NCBI GenBank assembly: GCA_043822065.1
Contig: JBDRCC010000001.1
Coordinates: 19,332 to 83,331, forward strand
DNA from: JBDRCC01 sp043822065 [NCBI: archaeon]
GTDB lineage: Archaea; Undinarchaeota; CAZHTU01
Length of the DNA stretch: 64,000 nt
Direction of reading: 5' to 3'
Made by a program: the position numbers and the translations under genes. Positions 23,802-32,003 of the stretch are shown one piece after another. Numbering within the stretch: the stretch's first letter is position 1; the number at the start of each line of letters is the position of its first letter. The notes under the pieces are model-generated. The model was not told where the DNA came from. It ran no database searches and saw only the letters and a list, made by a program, of their open reading frames with translations.

Positions 23802-24854
23802 ATGAGACACATAGTTAAGAAAAATATTAGCGGAAACGAGTATTATTATTTTCAACTCAAGCTAGCGTCGATAGACCCAAAAAAGGAGCCGTATCTGTAC
23901 AGCAAGTACATTGGCGAGTATTTGCCGTCAGAGTCTGTTCTAAAAAACTTTTTAATGAAGCGGGCGGAAGATTTGGCGATAATTACTGCGAGTAACCTTG
24001 GTAAGGGCATACGTACATATTTCAGAAATGGACCGGATATTAAAGAAGTAGAAAGGGATAGATGGTGGTTTTATTTTATTAACAATTACGATCTTTTTGA
24101 GGATCAAAATTCTACGTATCAGTCATTATTTGCCATACTATTTACGCTCCATACAAATGTAATAGAGGGCTCCAAAATGAGACAAGACGATATTATCGCC
24201 ATGACTAGTGACTCCCGGAAGAAAGTAGTCACCTTCGAAGAGAAAGAGGTCACAAATACCCTGGATGCACTCAAGTTTTCAGTTTCTAATGAAATGAAGT
24301 GGAATGTATCTTCAATAAAAAAACTTCATAGTAAGATATTGCCGGATGACCCCTTGGCCGGAAAATTTAGGATACGGGAGGTGGAGGTTGGTGATGCGAC
24401 GCGAACGCGACTGTACAATACCGTGGAACCGCAAAAAATTAGAAAAGAACTTAGAGAGTTACTTTACTGGTTCAACAGGGAACATAACAAGGTATATCCT
24501 CCTCAACTAGCTCTTGAATTCCATTGGAGATTTGAGAGAATCCACCCATTTCAAGATGGAAATGGGCGAGTAGGGAGATTACTGCTAAATAGAATACTAA
24601 TTGAGCACCACTTCATGCCAGTGATTTTCTTTTCGGAAAACGTTAGACAGTATTACGATGCAATAGCGCAAGCTAGAAACGGTAATTCTAGCAAGTTAGC
24701 TACGTTTTTCCTTAGGCAAAATAAAAAAACAAAGGAAGCCATGGAGCGTTTTAAAAGGGAAGGTATTGTCTCAGGACGGCGCTCTAGGATAGGTAGATGG
24801 ACGATTAAAAGAGGAAAAACACCGAAAGAGTACGACGTAGAGGCCGAGGAATAA
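23802..24854 (+). CDS. Fic-domain protein (AMPylase-type), class II
   Basis: 350 aa Fic/DOC enzyme, expected to transfer AMP (or another nucleotide) to a hydroxyl side chain. The catalytic motif HPFQDGNGRVGR (248-259) is intact. An inhibitory motif TNVIEG (118-123), matching (S/T)xxxE(G/N), lies N-terminal to the Fic core, which defines class II self-inhibited Fic proteins. The C-terminal 45 residues are basic. The gene is visibly more AT-rich than its neighbours, with its own operator cluster, indicating lateral acquisition. Confidence 0.92.
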   Translation: MRHIVKKNISGNEYYYFQLKLASIDPKKEPYLYSKYIGEYLPSESVLKNFLMKRAEDLAIITASNLGKGIRTYFRNGPDIKEVERDRWWFYFINNYDLFEDQNSTYQSLFAILFTLHTNVIEGSKMRQDDIIAMTSDSRKKVVTFEEKEVTNTLDALKFSVSNEMKWNVSSIKKLHSKILPDDPLAGKFRIREVEVGDATRTRLYNTVEPQKIRKELRELLYWFNREHNKVYPPQLALEFHWRFERIHPFQDGNGRVGRLLLNRILIEHHFMPVIFFSENVRQYYDAIAQARNGNSSKLATFFLRQNKKTKEAMERFKREGIVSGRRSRIGRWTIKRGKTPKEYDVEAEE

Positions 24855-24882
24855 TCTAACTTTTTGACATAAAGTTTAATGT

Positions 24883-26544
24883 TTACTTCTGGCCTAAGTA
24901 CAGCTGGTCGATATAGCTAAGGTCGCTGCAGTCCTCCGGCTTCCGGTCGTCCCTGAGGCAGACGAGCCGAGGAAAGCGGAGGGCGTAGCCTGACGAGTAT
25001 GTCGGAGATTTCTGTATCTCCTCGTAAGCGATTTCAAAGACAACTTCCGGCTTGATTTCAATCTTCTGGCCTTTCTCCGAGATTGCCAGGGGCTTGAGGA
25101 GCGCGGTCAGCTCCCTGAACTGGTCGTCGGACAGTCCCGTCGCCATTTTGCCGATTTCCAAAAACTCGCCGGTCTGGGCGTCCCGGCAGGCAAGGTAGAA
25201 CGAGCCGAACCAGGACGTCCTCCTCCCTTCGCCCCAGTCGGCGCCGATGACGACGAGGTCGAGGTTTTCCATTGTAGGCTTGATTTTGAGCATGTACCCG
25301 ACCCGCGAGCCAGGCTTGTACCCGGCGTCGAGGTTTTTCGCCATTATGCCCTCCTGCCTGTCCTTCAGGGCGGCGTCATAGAATTTCTGTATCTCCTTTT
25401 CATTGTCTGACACTATCTTTGTGGAGAGCCTTAGGCGGTCTGACTGTGACACAATCTTTTCAAGGGCTTCCCTGCGCCTTTTGAGCGGCTCGGAGAGGTA
25501 GTTCTTCCCGTCGAGGTAGAGGAGGTCGAATAGGTGGAGGGTGACCGGGTGGGACTTGGCTACCTCGTCGATGTCGTACTTCCGCTTTATCCGCTTTGAA
25601 AGCATCTGGAAGGGTAGCGCCTTCCCCGTCTTTGGGTCGGTGGCGACGGCTTCGCCTTCGATAATTGCGTTTTTTGCCTTGACTCCGTGCGAGACCATCT
25701 TGACTATGTCCGGGAACTGTTTTGTCACATCCTCAAGGCGGCGGGTATAAACTGTGATTTTTTTGTCAACGATGTGTATCTGGGTGCGGGCGCCGTCGAA
25801 CTTGTACTCGTACTGCGCCTTGCCTATGCGCTGGACCGCGTCCTTGATTCCATCTGCCTTCTGGGCGAGCATTACCTTGAGCGCCCTGCCTGGCTCGAGC
25901 TTGGACTTGAGGAGGCCGGGTTCCCCTGAGGACTTTGCAATCTTTGAGACCTCACTGAAGTCGTTGAGGATGTCGTATGAGTGCTGGACCGCCTGCGGCG
26001 AGACTTCGAACGCCTTTGCAATGGCGTCGCGGACTATGCCCTCGCCGACCCCAATTCTCAGGGTGCCGAGTATCGTCCTCACTATGTAGCATGCTTCCGC
26101 CGGGCTGGCGGAGGAGAGGAGCTTTGAGACGACAGCCATTTTCCTGTCCACCGACTTCGCCCCGGAGATTTCAGCAAGGCGTTTCAGTTCGGAGTGGACG
26201 CCTGCGGTGTCAAGGGTCGCAGATGCAAGCGTCTGCTGCCTTTTGAATTTAAGGAGCTCCCGCGCGGTTAGCCCGTGGTCCCCGGTCTTTTTCATGGCTT
26301 CGTCAAACTTTGCCTTTGGCGCGCCCGAGACCCGGAGGATTGCCTTCTCGACGAGCTTTGAGGCGATTCCTATCTCCTTGTCTGAGTGCGGGGGAAAGAC
26401 CCTGCCCTGGGAGAGGAGGACTACCGAGCCGAGGACTGCAGAAGGCGTTTTTGCTAGGAACTCAGCCAGTAGGGCAGTCTTTTCCAAAGTCTTTGGCGTG
26501 GACTCAAGGCGCCCGTATAAGCCTGCCAGTTCGGAGTACCGCAT
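24883..26544 (-). CDS. lig: ATP-dependent DNA ligase
   Basis: 553 aa archaeal replicative ligase. N-terminal DNA-binding domain (about 1-210), nucleotidyl lysine Lys248 in YEYKFDGARTQ, and an OB-fold with MENLDLVVIGADWGEGRRT and a C-terminal block ending YALRFPRLVCLRDDRKPED. Seals nicks in replication and repair. Reverse-strand TATA CATTAAAAAC (about 26565-26575) predicts a leaderless mRNA. Confidence 0.96.
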   Translation of the reverse strand: MRYSELAGLYGRLESTPKTLEKTALLAEFLAKTPSAVLGSVVLLSQGRVFPPHSDKEIGIASKLVEKAILRVSGAPKAKFDEAMKKTGDHGLTARELLKFKRQQTLASATLDTAGVHSELKRLAEISGAKSVDRKMAVVSKLLSSASPAEACYIVRTILGTLRIGVGEGIVRDAIAKAFEVSPQAVQHSYDILNDFSEVSKIAKSSGEPGLLKSKLEPGRALKVMLAQKADGIKDAVQRIGKAQYEYKFDGARTQIHIVDKKITVYTRRLEDVTKQFPDIVKMVSHGVKAKNAIIEGEAVATDPKTGKALPFQMLSKRIKRKYDIDEVAKSHPVTLHLFDLLYLDGKNYLSEPLKRRREALEKIVSQSDRLRLSTKIVSDNEKEIQKFYDAALKDRQEGIMAKNLDAGYKPGSRVGYMLKIKPTMENLDLVVIGADWGEGRRTSWFGSFYLACRDAQTGEFLEIGKMATGLSDDQFRELTALLKPLAISEKGQKIEIKPEVVFEIAYEEIQKSPTYSSGYALRFPRLVCLRDDRKPEDCSDLSYIDQLYLGQK

Positions 26545-26593
26545 GAGCCTCTATAAGCTCAGCACGTTTTTAATGCTTTAGAGGGCAAGATAG

Positions 26594-26604
26594 AATTTTA
26601 AACC
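26594..26604 (+). promoter_or_regulatory. TATA box of the ABC exporter gene
   Basis: AATTTTAAACC is centred 28 nt before TTG 26627, supporting a leaderless TTG start. Confidence 0.45.
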
Positions 26605-26626
26605 GGTGCTCTATTAGCATATTAAG

Positions 26627-28351
26627 TTGCTAGGGATATCTGCAAGCAAGACAAAGAGAATTTTGGCCTACGCAAAGCCGCATCTAGGGCTGATGGCGCT
26701 TGTCTTCCTGGTTATGATAGTCGCCACGGCGCTCGGGCTCGTCAACCCGTACCTTATGAAGATATTAATCGACGACGTCCTCGTCGCCGGAAACCTCAGG
26801 CTCTTTGCATACGTGCTCGGCGCGTATATTGTGGTGATGGTGATTGCGATAGGGGTTACCATCGCGCTCAGCTATTATTCCACGCTCCTGACTGAGCGGA
26901 TTGCACTTGACGTGAGGAGGCAGCTGTTCAACCACATTGAGTCGATGTCCCTCGGCTTCTTCAAGGAGCGCAAGACGGGGGACATAGTGTCGCGGCTGAT
27001 GACAGACGTCTATGGGGTGCAGTCGTACATAACGACGTTCATGAACGGCATAGTGCTGAACATCATAACCCTGGTGATAATATTCGCAATAACGATGTCA
27101 ATCAACTGGCAGATTACGCTGATTTCCCTCTACATCGTGCCGTTTTATATCTGGGCTGAGAAGTACTACGGCAACCTGATGCGGAAGCAGAGGAGGAAGC
27201 TGCGGGAGCAAAGCGCAGACATGCTGGGCTTCCTTGAGGAGAACATAAACTTCGTCAAGCTGGTCAAGAGGTTCCACAGGGAGGAGTATGCCGAGGCGGA
27301 CTTCAAGAGGCGGGCGGAGAAGATGCTCAAGCTGGACGTCAAGGCGTCGCTCACGGGCGGGCTGGCTTCAAGCTTCATCGCGCTTGTGACATTCCTGCCC
27401 CTACTTGTCATCTTGGGGATTGGCGGCTACCAGGTGATAAAGGGGATGCTTACCATCGGCGGGATGATTGCGATATACACTTATATCGGCAAGCTGTTCG
27501 AGCCGATTGACAGCCTGAACTCCTCGGTCATGTCCCTCCAGGGCGCGCTTGCGTCCGTGGACCGCGTGTTTGAGTTCCTCGACAAGAAGGAAAAGATAGT
27601 GGACGCCCCTGACAGCGTGGCTGTCAAGTCCCTGAAGGGGGAGATAGAGTTCAAGAAAGTCAGCTTCAAGTTCAAGGACAAGGTCATCCTGGACAACGCA
27701 AGCTTCAGGATAAAGCCTGGCGAGCAGGCTTATCTCATCGGCGCCAGCGGGAGCGGGAAGAGCACGATTGGCGACCTGATATTCAGGTTCTACGACCCGG
27801 ACAAGGGGCAGGTGCTCATTGACGGCATGGATGTAAAAAAAATCAAGATTGGCTCCCTGCGCGAGCGGCTGGGGATTGGCTCGCAGGAGCTGATACTCTT
27901 CAATACCACGATTGCCGACAACATCCGCTTTGGCAAGACGCACGCAAAAATGGAGGAGGTAAAGGCGGCGGCGAAGACTGCGCAGGCTGCGGACTTCATC
28001 GAAAAAATGCCGGAAGGCTACGAGACAGTAGTAGGGCCTGGCGGCGGGCTTCTTTCCGGCGGGCAAAAGCAGAGGATATCCCTATCGAGGACGATTCTGC
28101 ACAACCCGGACATCTACATACTTGACGAGGTAACGACCGGGCTTGACCCGGAGTCTGAGAAAAAGATAGAAAGCGCCCTGCGGGAAGTGACCAAAGGCAA
28201 GACGACGGTGTACATAACTCACAAGCTCCGCTCTGCAAAAGGCGCGAAGAGGATTCTCTTCTTGAGGGACGGGAAAATAGTAGAGGATGGAAGCTTCGAC
28301 GCGTTGCTCAAGAAGAAAGGAGATTTTTACAAGTTCTACAAAGAAGGATAA
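26627..28351 (+). CDS. ABC exporter, fused membrane and ATPase domains
   Basis: 574 aa half-transporter of the MsbA/lipid-peptide exporter type. Six membrane helices in about 1-310, then an ATPase domain with Walker A GASGSGKST (about 372-380), signature LSGGQKQR and Walker B IYILDEV. It lacks an N-terminal C39 peptidase domain, so it does not itself cleave leader peptides. Base composition is that of the host chromosome, but it lies immediately upstream of the AT-rich peptide-modification island and could export its product (inference). TTG is the most upstream start consistent with the TATA box. Confidence 0.9.
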   Translation: MLGISASKTKRILAYAKPHLGLMALVFLVMIVATALGLVNPYLMKILIDDVLVAGNLRLFAYVLGAYIVVMVIAIGVTIALSYYSTLLTERIALDVRRQLFNHIESMSLGFFKERKTGDIVSRLMTDVYGVQSYITTFMNGIVLNIITLVIIFAITMSINWQITLISLYIVPFYIWAEKYYGNLMRKQRRKLREQSADMLGFLEENINFVKLVKRFHREEYAEADFKRRAEKMLKLDVKASLTGGLASSFIALVTFLPLLVILGIGGYQVIKGMLTIGGMIAIYTYIGKLFEPIDSLNSSVMSLQGALASVDRVFEFLDKKEKIVDAPDSVAVKSLKGEIEFKKVSFKFKDKVILDNASFRIKPGEQAYLIGASGSGKSTIGDLIFRFYDPDKGQVLIDGMDVKKIKIGSLRERLGIGSQELILFNTTIADNIRFGKTHAKMEEVKAAAKTAQAADFIEKMPEGYETVVGPGGGLLSGGQKQRISLSRTILHNPDIYILDEVTTGLDPESEKKIESALREVTKGKTTVYITHKLRSAKGAKRILFLRDGKIVEDGSFDALLKKKGDFYKFYKEG

Positions 28352-28371
28352 GAATAAGTAGGAATGCATAA

Positions 28372-28382
28372 TCTAAATAAAG
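28372..28382 (+). promoter_or_regulatory. TATA box of the first island radical SAM gene
   Basis: TCTAAATAAAG centred about 28 nt before ATG 28405; leaderless. It separates island transcription from the ABC exporter. Confidence 0.5.
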
Positions 28383-28404
28383 AAACTAAAGCATATAAGC
28401 CATT

Positions 28405-30195
28405 ATGAAAATTCTGCTAATAGAGCCCAATGTACAAACATCAAATTACGTGTCCCAACGGGACTACAGGGACAATGGTGAGTTGGAGTCACCATGGGCA
28501 GGCTATCTAGCCGCAGTTATAGGTAGAAGGCATGATATAAAGTTCATAAATTGCTCGTTTCCCCCAACGGATAGTAGCGGATACTTTAGTATTAAAAGAA
28601 AGAAGAGCATTACCGATATTGAAATTTTGAACAACTTTAGAAAGTTCTCACCTTCGGTAGTCGCGTTTACATCTTATGAAAAATCATTTGAGAGAGTAGT
28701 AAAATTGGCAAAAAAGTTCAAGAGGACAAACCCAGCGTGCAAGATAGTCTTAGGTGGGCATTACCCAACGTTCACCTATACGCAATTGTTAGATGGGACG
28801 TGGTGCGATATCGTGGTTGTTGGTGAGGGATTCATTACCATAAAAGAATTAGTGTCATGTATAAACGCTGGAAAAAGCTTTGATGAAGTTAAAGGAATAG
28901 CCTATTTAGAGAATAATAGGATAGTTTATACTGGACGACGGGAGCCATTAAAAGATTTGGACGTTTTACCGTTTCCAGATAGGCAGATATACCCAAAATG
29001 CAAGGAGCTTACGGATAGCAGCATACTAATTATATCGTCGATGGGCTGCCCGTGGGGAAAATGCACATTTTGCAGTATTGGGGCGTTTTATAATGGGCGA
29101 CATTATGCAACACGATCGGCTAAAAACATTCTTGACGAGATTGAGTCAGTAGCTAGGGTAAGGGAAGTAAAATCAGTCCATTTTGTCACGGAAGGGGCAC
29201 TTTATCAGCTAAAAAGCATTATAAATGAAAAAGTAAAACGAGGGCTAAATTTTAAATTTACATTAGAGGCAAGGATTGATGAGATCCTAAGATTTAAAGA
29301 CAGTATAAGCTACGCAAAAAAAAATGGATTGGACGGGTTTCTTATAGGCATAGAAGTATTTTCCGACAGGATTTTAAAAATATTTAATAAAGGTTTGACC
29401 TGTGACAAAATAATATCTGCGCTCGACTACTTAGATGATTTGAGGATACCTAAATTGCTAGCATTTATTCCGTTTTCACCCTGGATAACCCGGGAAGAAT
29501 TTTTATACAATCTTAGAATGATGCTAAATTGCGCAGTCTGGAAAGATCCAAGACTGTATTATATCCCGTTAAACGAAATCTTTCAAGAGGTTGAGTTTTA
29601 CGCTGGAACTGAATTGCGAAAGCAGTATGGTAGGAGTTTAGATTATGAGAATGCGGACCTAAAAAAGGCGCTAGATAGGATGACTCATATACGAAGTATC
29701 AATAAACGCGTAGGGGATGCGGACACTGGCTCAGTAAGACTAAAATGGATCTCACTTGCGAGATATGTAGCTGGCAGTATTAGGGCGAAGAGTAAGTATC
29801 ATGGTAAGGGGATACCTGGGATCGGCCTAAATGCACAATACATAACAATAAACAAAGAAGACACGCCTTGCTTAATAAACAAAGATAGGACAATATATCG
29901 CCTTAATGGAAAGGAGTTGCGCGCAATGAGGGAATTAAAGCAAAAATCGCCTAATTTGTATGAAGAGATAGGGATGGTGATACTGCCCAGCAAGTCATAT
30001 TTAGTAGATGTTATGCGCAAGAGGGCCGCGCCTATAACAAAAGAACAGCTTGTTTTTGCGCAGTATTCTCTAATGGGGTTGACTGAAGGGGAGATACGCA
30101 AGCAATTCGAGTATGAAAAACTGAGGTACGCCCCGGGCAACATAAAAAGGTATTTAAATATAAAGAGAGATAGTTTGTATCGGAGGGAGGTATAA
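28405..30195 (+). CDS. B12-binding-type radical SAM enzyme (island enzyme 1)
   Basis: 596 aa. Residues 1-185 form a Rossmann-like domain of the cobalamin-binding class (MKILLIEPNV, VLGGHYPTF, VVVGEGFITIKEL). The radical SAM core starts near 205. Its cluster motif is C215-PWGK-C220-TF-C223, that is CX4CX2C instead of the common CX3CX2C. A ~200-residue C-terminal extension is unassigned. It ends 1 nt before a small peptide gene with a strong ribosome site, so the two are co-expressed. Likely a peptide or small-molecule tailoring enzyme; substrate unknown. AT-rich codon use points to transfer. Confidence 0.88.
   Translation: MKILLIEPNVQTSNYVSQRDYRDNGELESPWAGYLAAVIGRRHDIKFINCSFPPTDSSGYFSIKRKKSITDIEILNNFRKFSPSVVAFTSYEKSFERVVKLAKKFKRTNPACKIVLGGHYPTFTYTQLLDGTWCDIVVVGEGFITIKELVSCINAGKSFDEVKGIAYLENNRIVYTGRREPLKDLDVLPFPDRQIYPKCKELTDSSILIISSMGCPWGKCTFCSIGAFYNGRHYATRSAKNILDEIESVARVREVKSVHFVTEGALYQLKSIINEKVKRGLNFKFTLEARIDEILRFKDSISYAKKNGLDGFLIGIEVFSDRILKIFNKGLTCDKIISALDYLDDLRIPKLLAFIPFSPWITREEFLYNLRMMLNCAVWKDPRLYYIPLNEIFQEVEFYAGTELRKQYGRSLDYENADLKKALDRMTHIRSINKRVGDADTGSVRLKWISLARYVAGSIRAKSKYHGKGIPGIGLNAQYITINKEDTPCLINKDRTIYRLNGKELRAMRELKQKSPNLYEEIGMVILPSKSYLVDVMRKRAAPITKEQLVFAQYSLMGLTEGEIRKQFEYEKLRYAPGNIKRYLNIKRDSLYRREV
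30182..30190 (+). promoter_or_regulatory. Strong ribosome-binding site of island peptide 1
   Basis: GGAGGGAGG ends 6 nt before ATG 30197, inside the last codons of the radical SAM gene. It stands out because almost all other island genes appear leaderless. It would give the peptide higher translation than the enzyme. Confidence 0.7.
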
Positions 30196-30196
30196 A

Positions 30197-30379
30197 ATGC
30201 CAGAAATTAAAAAACTTAATCCGCCAACAGTTGACAAAATAGTGACTAACATGGGGAAAGTGAATTTAGCTCCAGAGTCAATAACGGCTATTCGTGGGGT
30301 TATAAAGGAACAGAAAGATGGCGCCGACACAAATATTGTTGACTGCAAAGGCAACCCGAACATGCTGGGTCAGAAATAG
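30197..30379 (+). CDS. Putative RiPP precursor peptide 1
   Basis: 60 aa, no recognised family. The ATG follows the radical SAM stop by one base, with a strong Shine-Dalgarno site. Residues 12-24 read VDKIVTNMGKVNL, closely matching VERIVSNLKNLHL in the second island peptide (31872-32003): both fit V-(D/E)-(K/R)-I-V-(S/T)-N-(L/M)-x2-(L/V)-x-L. The C-terminal part has a single Cys (DTNIVDCKGNPNMLG) suited to modification. Leader/core division is inferred, not shown. Confidence 0.65.
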   Translation: MPEIKKLNPPTVDKIVTNMGKVNLAPESITAIRGVIKEQKDGADTNIVDCKGNPNMLGQK

Positions 30380-30427
30380 TTAGGATAGTTGTAGTAACAT
30401 ACGCTTTACGCGCTACTTGGCTTTATG

Positions 30428-31798
30428 CTAGTAGCAATTTTTTATTTTTGGCAGGGTATCCTCGATTAGCACGTCATACTCGGCTATATCTATGGGTTTG
30501 GTAAGAAGTCTGCCGAGGAAATATTTCACAACGTCTTTCATTGGGGTGCATATCTCCTTAGACGGTTTGAATAATGATCCTGTGAAGCTAAGATTATTAT
30601 ACGGACAATAGCCCGCGCATATGTACTTACAAAAACAGGAAGCGCAGGCATTTATACGATGGACAGTAATATTTCGTATTAAATTAAGCTTCTTGGGATT
30701 TATGCGCACCTTGTTGCCGTTTATTGAGCCATAAACAAAAGTATTGCATACGCTATCGGTAAGATCGGATGCAACCAAACAAGAGAGTATTTTACCTCTG
30801 GGGTGAACCACAAACAAAGGGCCACTTGAGTTGCATCCATAAATGGTCAACCCAAATGGGCTCATCTGCAGACCCGACAGATAGATGCCATGTTTCTCAG
30901 CAAACTCTATGCAGCGCAATGATTCGTGCACAAACTTTTCAAGATCAGGTAGTTGCAAGGCAGATGCCCTGCCAAACTGCCGGCATGGAGCGAAAGAAAC
31001 CCGCTTTATCTTTAGGGAAACAAAATGCTTAAGAATTTCCATCATACGCCCCTCACAGTATTTTGTAAAGGTTGCAGATACCCCATAGGAAACGCCGTAT
31101 TTATTAAACATGGCTATAGTTCGTCTAACGGAGTGGTATGATTTGTTTCCAGACAGCAAAGGCCGCTGTGCATTCTGAATAGAGGGGGGACCGTCAAAAG
31201 AAAGCTGGACATGCGCGCCGATTTTTTTAAACCATTTAACCTGCGATTCATTCAATGTCCCGTTAGTGGTAGAGCTAACCCTGAGTTCAATCCCTCGTGC
31301 ATCACACTCCTTTTTTGCATAAGAGTAACAGCGTTTCATTAAATCAAACGCAAGGCTGGGTTCGCCTGCAGAAAAAAGCGATAGAAGGAAGGTTTTGTCA
31401 CTTTTTTTAATTCCGTAGTCTATTGCTGTCTTTGCTATGCTCCACGGCATGTAATAAACCGTAGTACTGCCAGTATTGGAACAACAATAAGTACAGCGCA
31501 TATTGCAATCAGTAGTCAATAGGAGAGTTACAGTAGGTATGGTAGATAACGCCGCCCTCAAGGTAGGCACGGTATCTTGGGAGTCAACGAATTTGAAAAA
31601 TCCTGTGACTAATCGGTGATTAGTATTTCTTTGCTCTACAAATTCCTTGTTTACGAGCGCAAGTATTCCCTTTTTTGGGACATAAATTATGTACTTGTTC
31701 GATTCGTAGGGAATAGTAAAGTGTTTGGATTTTGTTTTTGAAGGAACTGTCTTAGAATAACATATTTTCACGCTTTTGTATATCTTAGGCGCAGCCAT
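30428..31798 (-). CDS. Radical SAM/SPASM peptide-maturase-like enzyme (island enzyme 2)
   Basis: 456 aa. N-terminal ~85 residues form a beta-rich region that could bind a leader peptide. The radical SAM cluster is C98-NMR-C102-TY-C105, then SAGEPSLAF for SAM binding. The C-terminal SPASM region has Cys322, Cys340, Cys385, Cys388, Cys390, Cys394, Cys398 and Cys417, enough for two auxiliary iron-sulfur clusters. SPASM enzymes of this layout modify ribosomal peptides (thioether, C-C links) or activate sulfatases; with two peptide genes beside it the first role is favoured. Convergent with peptide 1, divergent from peptide 2. Confidence 0.88.
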   Translation of the reverse strand: MAAPKIYKSVKICYSKTVPSKTKSKHFTIPYESNKYIIYVPKKGILALVNKEFVEQRNTNHRLVTGFFKFVDSQDTVPTLRAALSTIPTVTLLLTTDCNMRCTYCCSNTGSTTVYYMPWSIAKTAIDYGIKKSDKTFLLSLFSAGEPSLAFDLMKRCYSYAKKECDARGIELRVSSTTNGTLNESQVKWFKKIGAHVQLSFDGPPSIQNAQRPLLSGNKSYHSVRRTIAMFNKYGVSYGVSATFTKYCEGRMMEILKHFVSLKIKRVSFAPCRQFGRASALQLPDLEKFVHESLRCIEFAEKHGIYLSGLQMSPFGLTIYGCNSSGPLFVVHPRGKILSCLVASDLTDSVCNTFVYGSINGNKVRINPKKLNLIRNITVHRINACASCFCKYICAGYCPYNNLSFTGSLFKPSKEICTPMKDVVKYFLGRLLTKPIDIAEYDVLIEDTLPKIKNCY

Positions 31799-31819
31799 TG
31801 AAGTGTAGTACCTACCTAA

Positions 31820-31850
31820 CTTTAAATAGTATTTGACAATATTTATATCC
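31820..31850. promoter_or_regulatory. Divergent promoters of the SPASM gene and peptide 2
   Basis: Reverse TATA in CTTTAAATA (31820-31828) is 26-28 nt from the SPASM ATG. Forward TATA ATTTATATCC (31841-31850) is 26 nt from ATG 31872. Both mRNAs would be leaderless, and the two genes share one control region. Confidence 0.6.
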
Positions 31851-31871
31851 TATTGCCATATTATATTATTG

Positions 31872-32003
31872 ATGGTTTCAGTAGTGCACCCACTATTAAA
31901 AAAGGATGTAGAACGGATTGTTTCAAACTTGAAGAACTTGCATTTGGAGGATGCAGAGGCTAATGAGTTTATTGAACAGATAAGTGATCTATGTAGTGGC
32001 TAA
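31872..32003 (+). CDS. Putative RiPP precursor peptide 2
   Basis: 43 aa, short and easily missed. It is supported by a TATA at leaderless distance and by similarity to island peptide 1: residues 13-25 VERIVSNLKNLHL against VDKIVTNMGKVNL. It ends EFIEQISDLCSG with a single Cys three residues from the C-terminus. Divergent from the SPASM enzyme and overlapping the kinase-like gene by 4 bp tail to tail. Precursor role is inferred from context. Confidence 0.6.
   Translation: MVSVVHPLLKKDVERIVSNLKNLHLEDAEANEFIEQISDLCSG

Noticed and set aside
26627-28351. ABC exporter as a definite member of the peptide island
   Set aside because: Its base composition is host-like, it has its own promoter and lacks a leader-peptidase domain; adjacency alone does not prove a link, so it is left as a possibility.
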